Positions 54,893 through 64,000 of a DNA stretch of 64,000 nt are shown here, one piece after another (position 1 is the first letter of the stretch; the number at the start of each line of letters is the position of its first letter). Made by a program: the position numbers and the translations under genes. Source of the DNA: Schistocerca nitens (taxonomy: Eukaryota; Arthropoda; Insecta; Orthoptera; Acrididae); NCBI RefSeq assembly GCF_023898315.1, contig NC_064621.1, positions 15,808,501 through 15,872,500 on the forward strand. The letters run 5' to 3'. Under the pieces are notes generated by a model, which worked only from the letters and a program-made list of their open reading frames with translations, did no database searches and was not told where the DNA came from.

Positions 54893-55014
54893 TCTGATCA
54901 GACGGAAACGTTAATTGACATCGAATATTGGAGGAAATACTTGTATTACATTCACAACAAAGTCCCTGAATATGTTAACAACGCTAAGATTAAAATTTAA
55001 AAATTAGCATGGAA

Positions 55015-55085
55015 CGGAGTACGAACCCACTTCCTCTAACTCCGTAAACCAAGACATTAACCGCTACGCTTCTACTTAGTCACCT
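55015..55085 (-). repeat. tRNA-like (SINE head) fragment
   Basis: Minus strand reads GCGTAGCGGTTAATGTCTTG, then GGAAGTGGGTTCGTACTCCG. A box-A-like and box-B-like pair is spaced as in a tRNA. No body or tail recognised. Confidence 0.45.
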
Positions 55086-55369
55086 GAACTTTGTTTCTTG
55101 TCTCGGTTATCATAATACCTCTTGAAGTCTTATCTCGCTGATGATTTCTTAACTGACGTCTTTGTGATACGTTTTCAATGCCGCTTTGCTTTGAAAAGGC
55201 GTACTTCGGCACACACACTAAAAAGATAACGAATAATCGAAAGGCATATAGGGGGGCTTTCCAACGCGCTCGCATAATTTGAAAGTCGAAAGCCCACTAA
55301 TGTGGCGTTGCGGTCGGGAACGCCTGTATAATACAACAAGAATCGATTACTGCTTCTACAATATAGGGT

Positions 55370-55990
55370 CAACAAGATATAAGTGAGTTTGAACGTGGTG
55401 TTATAGTCGGCGCACGAGCGATGGGACACATCATCTCCGAGATAGCGAAGACTTGAGGATTTTCCGGTATGAGTATTTCACGAATGTACCGTCAATATTA
55501 GGAATCCGGTAAAACATCAAATCTCCGACCTCGCTGCGGTCGGAAAATGGTCTGACAGGTGACATGTACGTAAGCGTCCTGTCTGATCACCTGCATCTAT
55601 TCGTGTTCATTGTGGATTCCGACGGACTTGGGAAATTCCAGCACGACAATGAGACACTCTACACGTCCAGAATTGCTACAGAGTGGCTCCACGAACGCTC
55701 TTCTAACTTTAAACACTTCCTCTAGCCGCCAGGCTCCCCAGACACGAACATTGTATAGCGTATCTGGGATGTCTTGCTGTTCAGAAGAAATTTCCACGCC
55801 CTCGTACTCTTACCGATTTCTGGACAGCCCGTCAAGATTCATGGTGTGAATTCCCTCCAGCACTGCTTCAAACGTTAGTCGAGTCCATGCCACGTCGTGT
55901 TGCGGCACTTGTGCGTGCTCGCGGGGACCCTACAAGATATTAGGCCGGTGTAACAGTTTCTGTGGGTTTTCAGTGTAAATGTTTCCATCT
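55370..55990 (+). pseudogene. Tc1-like transposase deletion relic
   Basis: N-terminal part: SEFERGVIVGARAMGHIISE, IAKT, stop, GFSGMSISRMYRQY, LRPRCGRK (HTH region). It then jumps past the first catalytic block to FQHDNETLYTSRIATEWLHE (second Asp), PPGSPD and IWDVLL, ending VLRHLCVLAGT. There are 36 positions between that Asp and the (mutated) Glu position. Internal stops and missing middle: dead. Confidence 0.75.
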
Positions 55991-56189
55991 ACAAGGTAAG
56001 TGTCCGATTAGAATTGGAACTTAATGAGTTGTGGAAAGTGTTAGTTTCAATTAAAACTGCGACCAAAATTTCCACAAATCCTGACGAATAAATAAGGGAT
56101 CCCAGCGCAGTAACAGATAGGAATCCGACCAGTCGGCTGTAGTGAAGCAACGTTGTTGTGCCACAAATGGTTGTGGAGCAACATCTGAA

Positions 56190-56625
56190 AATCAAGTGTT
56201 CAAGACGTTCTTCAGAAAGTTTTGAAGAGGAGGAAAGTGTGTGCAGAGTTTATCTCGCGCACTGGGACATCCGTACAAGAAGAACGACGCGTGGATGCCT
56301 ACCGTGACTTGACTGAAATGGAAAAGACGAACAATTATTTTCTGGAAATATAGTCACGGTTGAGGAGACTTGGTGTTTACGAACCTACCTCAAAATGACA
56401 ACGTGCATAAATTCACATAATCAGTCAAGCTAATGTGACGGGCGACTTGAACGACATCCCAAAGAAGGACTTTTCTGACAGTTCCACACGGTTGTACAAA
56501 TGATATGTGTGTTGTACTAAAGTGAGGGAGACAATGTAGAACAGTAGAAGCATTAAAACCACCATCTTACAGTTTCTTTATCATTTATTAACCTAGTCTC
56601 GAAATTTTTCGGACAGACGTGTTAT
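56190..56625 (+). pseudogene. mariner transposase deletion relic (copy 2)
   Basis: Forward reading gives KVLKRRKVCAEFISRTGTSV, RVDAYRDLTEMEKTNNYFLE, IVTVEETWCL (GDETW block), then directly NVTGDLNDIPKKDFSDSSTR and LYK, with the 3' flank GTCTCGAAATTTTTCGGACA. Same fusion of first-Asp region to C-terminal tail as at 49600-50060. Confidence 0.72.
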
Positions 56626-56689
56626 ATCTACATCTGTACATACATTCCGAAAATCACTGTATTATATATGAGGTACGGAATTTAGCACC

Positions 56690-57850
56690 ATTACTAACTC
56701 ACGCCTTTTTGTTTCATTCACAGATAAGGCGAGGGATAATATGATTATATTGTGAGGTGAGGAAAGCCGTGCGGTACCTCCAAATAGCGTGTCGGACCTT
56801 CTTTTGGCTGGCGTAGTGCAGCAACTCGGCGTGGCAATCATTCCACAATTCAGTGCAGGTCCCATGCAGAAAACTTGAGCCACGCTGCCTTTACAGCCGC
56901 CAATAATTGAGGAAGTGTTGTCGGTGCGGTATTTTGTGCACGAACTGACCTGTCGATTGTGTCCCGTAAATGTTCGAAGGCATTCATATCGGGTGGTCGG
57001 AATGGCCAAATTACTCGCTTGAACTGTCCAGAACGCTCTTCAAACCAATCACGCACAACCGTGGCCCGGTCACATGGCGCATTGTCACCCATATAAATTC
57101 CATCTGTCCTTGGGTACACGATAGCCGTGAATGGTTACAAATGGTCTCCAAGTAGTCGAACATAACCGCTTCCAGTCAACGACCCGTTCAGTTGGACCAG
57201 GGAACGCAGTCCATTATATCTAAACAGAGCTCACAGTGTCGGTCTGACAACTTGGCTCCACGACTTCGTGCGACCTGCGCCACATTCCGACCCTACCATC
57301 AGTGTTACCAACCGAAACCTGGACGAGGCCGCGGCTTTCCAGTCGCCTACGGTCCAACAGAGCCCAGGTGAGCAGTTGCAGGTGACGTCGCGCTGTTGGC
57401 CAAGGCGTCTGCTGCCACAGCCCATTAACGCCAAATTTCGCCGCAGTCCAAACGGGTACTTTCGTCGTACGTCCCACATTGATTTCTGCGGTTATGGCAC
57501 GCAGCGTTGCTTGTCTGTTAGCACTGACAACTCTACCCAAAAGCCGCTGCTCTCGGTCGTGAAGTAAAAACCCATCGACAACTGCGTAGTCCGTGGTGAG
57601 AAGTAGCACCTGAAATTTTGTATGCTCGGCGCAATGTTGACTGCGAATTTAGAAGTACTGAAATCCCTAACGATTGTCGATACGGAATGTGCCATGCGTT
57701 CAACTCCAACCAGCGGTCCGCGTTCCAAGTCTGTTAATTCGCGTCCTGCGGTAGTAATCAGGCCGGAAACCTTTTCGCATGAATCACCTGAGCACAAACG
57801 GCAGCTCCGTCAACGCGCTGACCTTCAATACCTTTTGCGTACGCCATACT
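56690..57850 (-). pseudogene. Tc1-like transposase relic
   Basis: Minus strand from the right: LTDLERGPLVGVERMAHSVS (HTH), STSKFAV, DREQRLLGRVVSANRQATLR, GDNAPCDRATVVRDWFEERS (second catalytic Asp), IWPFRPPDMNAFEHLRDTID (catalytic Glu), RSVRAQNTAPTTLPQLLAAV. The block 57119-56850 is open over 89 codons. D to E leaves 36 residues. The first catalytic block was not found; a frameshift lies near 57500. Confidence 0.8.
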
Positions 57851-58139
57851 GCTGCCATCTGCTGTATGTGCATATTGCTAGCCTCTGACTTTTGTTACCT
57901 CAGTGTACGTTCACCTTTCTGTTATGTTGTCCTTACAGTCCTCAGAAGAGAATTACATTGAGGACAGTAGAATCGTTCTGCAGCGTTTCGCAAATGGCCG
58001 TTCTCTAAAATTTCTCACTATCGTTGGCGAAAAGACGTCTTCCTACCCCAAATGATTCCATTTTAAATTCGGGGCCCATTTCTGCAACAATCTCGCACTG
58101 ATCGAATCGATGAGTAACAGATTTCGCAGCGTGCCTCAG
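57851..58139. other. unassigned sequence
   Basis: Nothing recognised. Confidence 0.35.
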
Positions 58140-58750
58140 AATTTTTCAAATTTCGCCATTACTCTGCCCAGATGAGGATCCAAAACATTCGGGCAGTGCT
58201 TCTGAATGAATAGCATACTCGGTGTCTTAAATAGGACGGCTGCAGGAATCTCCCAATAATCCCATGCCGACCTTTTTCTTTCCGCACAACTGCCCTTGTG
58301 TGCTTGTTTCATCTCATGTCGTTTTGTAACGTTACGTCTAGACTGAGTCAAACAGCATACCATTAATGATGTATTCAAACATTACAGGAATGTTCTTCTT
58401 TCCCAACAAACAGCACGCTGCCATTCATCGCATCAAATAGGTAATAAGTTCAGTTTATCCTGAATTCCCCCCACAGTCACGCAAAGACTTCTCGTATACG
58501 ACAGGAATAACTACAAACAGTCTCCGTCTGCTGCTCAACCTATCTCACAAATCGTTTATGTAAATGAGAAATAAGAGCTGCACCATTCCACTTCCGAACC
58601 TCTTCCAGTGTTGCGTTCCTTGATGATATTGCTTGCTATAGAAGGAAAGGGACTGGGGTTTAGCATTAAAAACGTTTCCTAACCAATCACACGTGTAAAC
58701 TGTTATATAGGCTCCGAGCTCTACTGCGTAATTAACTAGACTGTGAATCA
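58140..58750 (-). pseudogene. possible LINE RT relic
   Basis: Minus strand reads FGSGMVQLLFLIYINDL near 58600-58550, like the RT block (V)PQGS(V)L.PLLF..YINDL. The downstream 80-codon frame 58378-58136 has no clear motif. No FADD motif found. Weak. Confidence 0.45.
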
Positions 58751-59739
58751 ATCATAACATGTGTAATTAACATCTTGTATTACTGACACGCAATGAAAAT
58801 GCGCCGTTTTACAAACGAGGCTATAATATACAGGCGTTGCTCAGTACTGGAAGACTTGAGCATTCGTTATAAGTAACATGGCAATGGTGATTTATTGCAA
58901 TGCTTATGATGCGAAAAATGTAACATATTAATCGGAAAAATCAGTACTATGTTCATTTAGGTTGTGAACCTTTAGAGGAATTTTGCACACTTTAAATTTT
59001 TTTAACGCAGCTTCAAAGCCTCCTTCCTGCCTAACGTCCGTATATTGTGCGCCAGTTAAGAGTGTCGTTCACTCCTTTACTTTTGTTATTACCTCCAAGA
59101 GAAACGAAGGTAACTTTCCTGTAACTTTCTTTGTGTTAATAAAGGGCCTTCTTCCACGATAGAGTGTTTCATGCTAGAAAAAGATGAGTTGTTGGAAGCA
59201 CATAAAGTAATTAACTCTCAATTATAGGAGATGCAACATTTCAGAAGAAGCAGAGAGTTCCTTTTTCCTTTATTCTCTTCGAGAAACAGCCATCAGAATT
59301 TAGTGAGAAACGCTATGCACATACAGAACTGTTCACAGTTCGAGAACAGCTCAAATATCTCCTCCGACTGTCGAAAAATCAACTTATTCAATGGGGCGGT
59401 TTGAACGGATAATGGAACTTCGTTTGCTATCCATTTCGATAGCACATCAAAGCTGGTCGCCTAAAATGTAGGTCGCGTCCATACAGGTAGACTAGCTTAG
59501 CGCCAAGCTACTTTCTCGTGTAGACTGTATAATTCGCCCAGATTTTTCTGTTTTGTTTTTCTTTAATGAAGTTTCTATGTTTTTCACAAATTGTCACACC
59601 TTTTAAACTTTTCACGCTAATTACGGCCATAGGAGCATGGTCTTTTCCGAACGTGCGTCTCACCGAAAGGGATTCTAGTAGCTGGAGTCCGAGGTTTTTG
59701 TTAATCATGCTTTATGAGTTTTTGTACTGATAGTTACAT
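58751..59739. other. unassigned intergenic sequence
   Basis: No recognisable gene or repeat. Confidence 0.42.
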
Positions 59740-60570
59740 AAAAACTTTCATCTTCTGACACACATTTCTTCATATCTAACCAATAAGTCAAACACCAGTT
59801 TTCAGTTATGTAAGTACTTCTTTAATAATGATTTTTAAAAATAAATTTTACTCACTATTTTATCCTCTTAGAGGCTGAATTTTCAAAACTGCTTAAAGAC
59901 GTGTTTTCATTTCCAAACGAGAAGCCTATTTTCATAGACTTATATTTAAAAATTCTTTCCCAATTAAATATTTTCATATAATTCTTATTTCACCTTCTTA
60001 GAGTTTGAAATTCCAAAAACTGTGAAACATGTATTTTTTTTATTTATAACCGAGAAGCCAATTACAAATTTTCAGTGATTTAGCTTCAAATATGCTTTCG
60101 TAATGAAGTATTTTCATAATATATTTCATCCACTATTTCAGCCTCTTAAGCGGAAACAAAGAGGCACTTATTTTTTTAATTCTGAGCGAGAAGTCAAATA
60201 ACAATTGTCATAGATGTAGTTTTAAAAGCACTTTGGTAATTCTTTACTAATGGTTGGCATTAAAAATATGTTTCATCCGTTATTTCACTCCCATAGCGAA
60301 TAAATTTCAAAAAATGCGGAATCACATTTCTTTATTTCTGTCCGAGAAACCAAACACCAATTTTCGCAACTCTAGCTTCAAAAGTGCCTGAATAGCAACG
60401 TCTTTTCAAAAAACCTTTCACCCTTTAGTAGTGGAATTTAAAACAATGTCTTTTGAAACGACGCCTATAGTATAACATCAACACTGTCTCCAAATTTCAA
60501 GTTTCTCCCCTTAGCGGTTTGGGCTGGGCGATGATGATTGGATCGGTCACGACACTGCCTTTCACATGTA
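59740..60570 (+). repeat. diverged tandem array of ~140-bp units with unique tail
   Basis: Successive units begin near 59848, 59985, 60122 and 60266, with partial units at 59750 and 60407. Each carries variants of TTTCATCC.CTATTTCA.CC, CTTAG.GG(T/C)GAA, GA(G/C)CGAGAAGCCAA, TTTTCA..GATGTAGCTTCAAA, and GTAATGAAGTATTTTCATAA. The array ends in TCTCCAAATTTCAAGTTTCT and GCGGTTTGGGCTGGGCGATG, then unique DNA. I recall a similar tail in dispersed repeats of other insects. Divergence between units is high, so the array is old. Confidence 0.78.
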
Positions 60571-61382
60571 CCGATTACTGCGTTCAAAGAGTACAAACCT
60601 CGTATACCAAAACAAAGACAGACTGATGACTGAGGAAGAAAATGTACTTGTGACGAGGATCAAGAGGCGGGTGCGAATTTCAGGAAAACAGCGACACTCT
60701 TCAAGAGAAGTAATGAACAGATGAAGGAGAAATTTAGTTCTGGAATGTTGCTTTTATCACGGAGCCTGTCCGCTATGAAAGGAATACTGTTTACGATGAG
60801 TTACAGATTTTTTTGTATAAATGGAAAACGTGTGAGCTGAAACACCGATTTACACTCCGTACTTATGGCTAGTGCGTAGTGGGTGCAGTAGCAAGTGCGA
60901 ATAGGACGAATAGGTGAAGCCAGACGACCCCTATGTTGGAAAGAGGCGAGTTCCATTCACTACGTTCTTCTAGTCTAGAAAATCATTGCGCCACGCTTTT
61001 TCAGTCACAGTTGGTTCGTTGTGTTGGCAGATGAATTTAAGAGCCCTAACTAAAGTGAGAAACACTCGCCTCTTTGCAAGGTACCAATTATCTCAGTACT
61101 TATTTCCTCTAAACAATGAGCAGTCTAGATGACACCTTTTATTAGTATCGCCACTTTCGGCCGAAACGAGTCGTATCAATAAAATACTTGATCTAAATGG
61201 TACTTTGGTTACAAAATAACAATACAATGTTATTGTTTGTCCCGACGATACAATATCATCGTTCTGAACACTAAATTTTGTAACTTTACATTTGTGTGTA
61301 AAGTACTACATTTTTCAGCCTAACTAGGATACGATTACATTCAATTTATTTATTAAATTCATAATTTTTAATTCAAAATACA
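60571..61382. other. unassigned intergenic sequence
   Basis: No recognisable feature. Confidence 0.4.
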
Positions 61383-62714
61383 CAGAGTGTCCCAACAGTA
61401 ATTGCCAATATTCAAGGACATGACAGGAACGATCATTTGAACCAAAAGAACTTCATATGGACATATGCCCCATTCTGAGTGCTTTCCGATGTAGAACACT
61501 ATAAATTGTTATTTATTTTTTATATTGTCGAATACATTGTCAGGTTTCTTTTTGTGTCGTCGTTGCCACTGCAGATTCTTGTACCATGGGAAGCAAGAAG
61601 AGGACGTTGTCTGGTGGCTGGTATCCACTTTCTTCAACACAACCGCACTGCATTAACAGGGTCCTTTGTTTATCAGAACTAGGAGCTACTGATCTTAAGC
61701 TTGTTGTTGTGGTACAAGTTCTTCCATAGTTCTTAGTCCAAGTTAGCCTCACTGCTGGCGAAGTACAAGTGGACTAGTTTGGTCGCCAGGTACTGTCTGA
61801 CACTGAACTGGATACAGTGACTCCGCCTGCCGCTGTAATTCGCTGCACCCTCAGGTCCGCGGTGGCGATCTAAATACTTGCCGGCGAGAGGGAGTTGCGG
61901 CGCGTTTCTTGCGAGTCTGTCATTGACCTCTCTCCTGATGGGAGTGCTTGCTTTAGCGCATACTATCGATTTGCTCGACCTCTTTGCCGACCGGTGTGCT
62001 GGCGACAGTTTACGCCAACAAAAAGTTTACACATGTGCAACAGTTAGTAAACAATGCAACATGCGTTTTACAAGTTTTCTGGATGTAATGTTCTTCATAC
62101 ACATGTTGGGGGACATTGATAAGGCTGTTAGGAGAACCACACCGCAAAATTCCGACAATGTTGTTGTTGCGGTTGCTGCACAGGGTCTTGAACTACACAT
62201 TCAGAAGAAAAATGATAACTTGAAAGACTATTTGTTTCACGCAAAGTACTGAAAACTTTGGTAAACACTCTACAGTCAGGAATCTGACGTGTCAGGAAGC
62301 ACTGACAGTATTCTTCGACAGCACCAGGACCACTGCCACACAGAAGCGTTAATCATACACTGTATCTGCAATTCCTGCATCAGCATAGATGTGTGGAAGT
62401 TTAGCCAACGCATATATAAAGTCAGTACACTGATTATTCTCTCTGATACATTCGTAATCCATCGCATTACTTCACTGACAACACACTATGGACAACAGCG
62501 CGTTCATAGGGCTACTTTAGTGGCAGAAAGACATCAGGAACAAGGAGGTTGAGAGCATTCAGTCAGGTAGGGTTAGAAGAAAATATCAAAGAGGTTCAGT
62601 ATTCTATCTCGAATGCTACTGGGGATAGGGGGTATGTCCACATGAAGATTTTCCTTCAAATGCTCGTTTCAGTCATATCCATGAATGGTGACCGTTCGTC
62701 CCAGGACACCCTTT
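61383..62714. mobile_element. TIR element, mariner-type ends, non-autonomous
   Basis: Left end CAGAGTGTCCCAACAG and right end GTCCCAGGACACCCTT are inverted. The match continues inward for ~120 bp (CATATGGACATATGCCCCAT versus the inverse of GGGGGTATGTCCACATG). No DDE motif was found inside. The longest internal frame, 61878-62252 (+, 124 codons), is unlike any transposase that I know. Confidence 0.68.
61878..62252 (+). CDS. hypothetical ORF inside TIR element
   Basis: 124 codons from ATG. The product starts with a moderately hydrophobic stretch (GAFLASLSLTSLLMGVLALA, residues ~8-27) that could be a signal or anchor segment, followed by a polar region with several Cys (RCAGDS, VYTCATVSKQCN). 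I recognise no family. It lies between inverted terminal repeats, so it could be captured host sequence or chance. A poor candidate for a real gene without transcript support. Confidence 0.2.
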   Translation: MPARGSCGAFLASLSLTSLLMGVLALAHTIDLLDLFADRCAGDSLRQQKVYTCATVSKQCNMRFTSFLDVMFFIHMLGDIDKAVRRTTPQNSDNVVVAVAAQGLELHIQKKNDNLKDYLFHAKY

Positions 62715-63213
62715 ATTACACATACCAGGTTAGCAACGAAAAATAATAGCAACGAATAAAAATACGTCAAAGTTTCAGAGGCATGAAAGGAAAACATTAC
62801 AAAATATATCAGCGCACATAGATGACATGCAGTACCCACTTAAAAAGTGGCATCAAAGCACATTACAAGGCAGTAAAAAATTTTGCCTCTAGGTATCGTC
62901 AACGGAAATTACAAATTAAACAAAATTGACTTGTTTCCGGATGCCTTTACCTTTATGTGTTTTTTTGTTTGGCCAGTTATGGCGCCGCATTCCTGTCGAA
63001 TGTTTTTATACATAACAAGTATCTCTTAATAATGTCATGAAAACTGTTTTAGAGATTTCTGATATTACTGCATTCACAGCATACTTTGCGTATTAAGTTT
63101 GCAGTGTACATGTCTGTAACCTCAACTGACACCACGTGGAGGTGACAATTTTTCACCCCGTAATGTGCTTGTCACAACTAAAACTACATGCGTAATATTT
63201 AATTGCCTCGAAT
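62715..63213. other. unassigned intergenic sequence
   Basis: No recognisable feature. Confidence 0.4.
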
Positions 63214-63226
63214 ACACGGAGTGTAT

Positions 63227-63426
63227 GCCGGCCGAAGTGGCCACGCGGTTCTGGCGCTGCAGTCTGGAGCCGCGAGACCGCTACGGTCGCAGGTTCGAAT
63301 CCTGCCTCGGGCATGGATGTGTGTGATGTCCTTAGGTTAGTTAGGTTTAACTAGTTCTAAGTTCTAGGGGACTAATGACCTCAGCAGTTGAGTCCCATAG
63401 TGCTCAGAGCCATTTGAACCATTTGA
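63227..63426 (+). repeat. tRNA-Leu-like SINE (A-beta), full length with TSD
   Basis: GCCGGCCGAAGTGGCCACGC, box B GCAGGTTCGAATCCTGC, ACTAATGACCTCAGCAG, end GAGCCATTTGAACCATTTG. Perfect 13-bp duplication ACACGGAGTGTAT at 63214-63226 and 63427-63439. Confidence 0.95.
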
Positions 63427-63439
63427 ACACGGAGTGTAT

Positions 63440-63825
63440 CAGAATTAGTTACGGAAACTGACAGGATTAAATTATACCATAAGAAAAGCAAAATGTAGTA
63501 GATAATGTGGTCAGAAAATTAGCGAGTTGCGAAGTAATTACGAATGTGAGGTTGCTAACCAATGAATTCAGTATGAACCACTGTCCTAGTTAGTCCCAGT
63601 GTACTTGAAATCTAATTGAGTGCAGATTTTACTCATGGCACAGGGTTTGGAATGTTGCAAAAGTCTCATGAGGGACCAACACATTTTGCTGCTGATGCAA
63701 GACATCAAATGCGACGATATGGTACAAGATGGGATGGTAGAGCAGGGTCTGTAGTTTGCCTTGCATTATTACCTGAGCTCAATCCTGCGAATTTTCTTAC
63801 TAGGGATATCGCAGAATGTTCAAAT
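63440..63825. other. unassigned sequence
   Basis: The frame 63616-63873 (+, 85 codons) runs into the SINE at 63826 and has no recognised motif. Confidence 0.35.
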
Positions 63826-63950
63826 GTATGTGAAATTTTATGGGACTTAACTGCTAAGGTCATCAGTCCCTAAGCTTACACACTACTTAACCTAAATTAC
63901 CCTAAGGAGGATTCGAACCTCAGACCGCTCGGATAATCCCGCGCAGCTGA
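63826..63950 (-). repeat. SINE (type B), internally deleted
   Basis: Minus strand reads CAGCTGCGCGGGATTATCC, then GGTCTGAGGTTCGAATCCTC (box B), TTAGGGTAATTTAGGTTAAG, AGGGACTGATGACCTTAGCA and GTCCCATAAAATTTCAC. The part between box B and the TTAAG segment is shortened. Confidence 0.82.
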
Positions 63951-64000
63951 GATATCGCAGAAGGGAAGCGAGCAGCACTACCTGTGATACAATAGAAGAA

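Noticed and set aside
1-64000. CRISPR array, bacterial operon or endogenous virus
   Set aside because: No regularly spaced identical repeats, no ribosome-binding-site-led gene clusters, and no capsid, envelope or integrase-type frames were seen.

Overview
The window looks like non-coding chromosomal DNA from a large insect genome, most likely an orthopteran (grasshopper or locust, Schistocerca-like). The main reason is the repeat content: ten copies of a tRNA-Leu-like SINE ending in a conserved GAGCCATTTGAACCATTT-type tail, several other tRNA-derived SINE families of the kind I associate with grasshoppers, and many Tc1/mariner relics. I recognise no host protein-coding gene, no operon, no CRISPR array and no virus. 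Nearly every open frame that can be identified belongs to a transposable element.

Layout. 1-3.5 kb: LINE endonuclease relic and an old SINE. 3.5-4.9 kb: one structurally intact Tc1-like transposon with an uninterrupted 340-residue transposase. 5-18 kb: SINEs, two LINE reverse-transcriptase tails, two mariner-like relics and a LINE 3' end. 18.1-19.0 kb: fold-back element in TTAA. 20.4-21.2 kb: Tc1 relic. 21.6-26.7 kb: mostly unassigned sequence with a GC-rich block. 26.7-32.3 kb: a rosa-like (DD41D) mariner element split by a LINE, which is itself split by a SINE. 32.7-33.8 kb: large fold-back element. 35-42 kb: SINE, MITE, two mariner elements sharing termini, and a Penelope-like GIY-YIG relic. 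42.2-43.8 kb: mariner-like element whose long inverted repeats include coding sequence. 44.7-47.0 kb: Tc1 relic that appears to be split by a fold-back element carrying a SINE within a SINE. 47.1-48.2 kb: hAT element with a SINE inside. 48.9 kb: 5S rRNA-like sequence. 49-58 kb: mariner, Tc1 and LINE relics, a tRNA-containing SINE, and a tandem duplication with a (CA)21 tract. 59.7-60.5 kb: diverged tandem array of about 140-bp units. 61.4-62.7 kb: terminal-inverted-repeat element. The window ends with two SINEs.

Functional reading. The autonomous-type parts (LINE and Tc1/mariner/hAT transposases) are decayed except for the Tc1 copy at 3513-4934. The SINEs would depend on a LINE in trans, and the fold-back elements on a transposase in trans. 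Nested insertions with target-site duplications give a relative chronology. The most interesting objects are: the LINE whose SGNH-esterase-like domain is in frame with its endonuclease and RT; the intact Tc1 element with an Asp-to-Glu spacing of 32; the mariner element with coding sequence inside its terminal repeats; the nested stacks; and the 5S-like and Penelope-like relics. All homology statements are from reading translated motifs, not from database searches.
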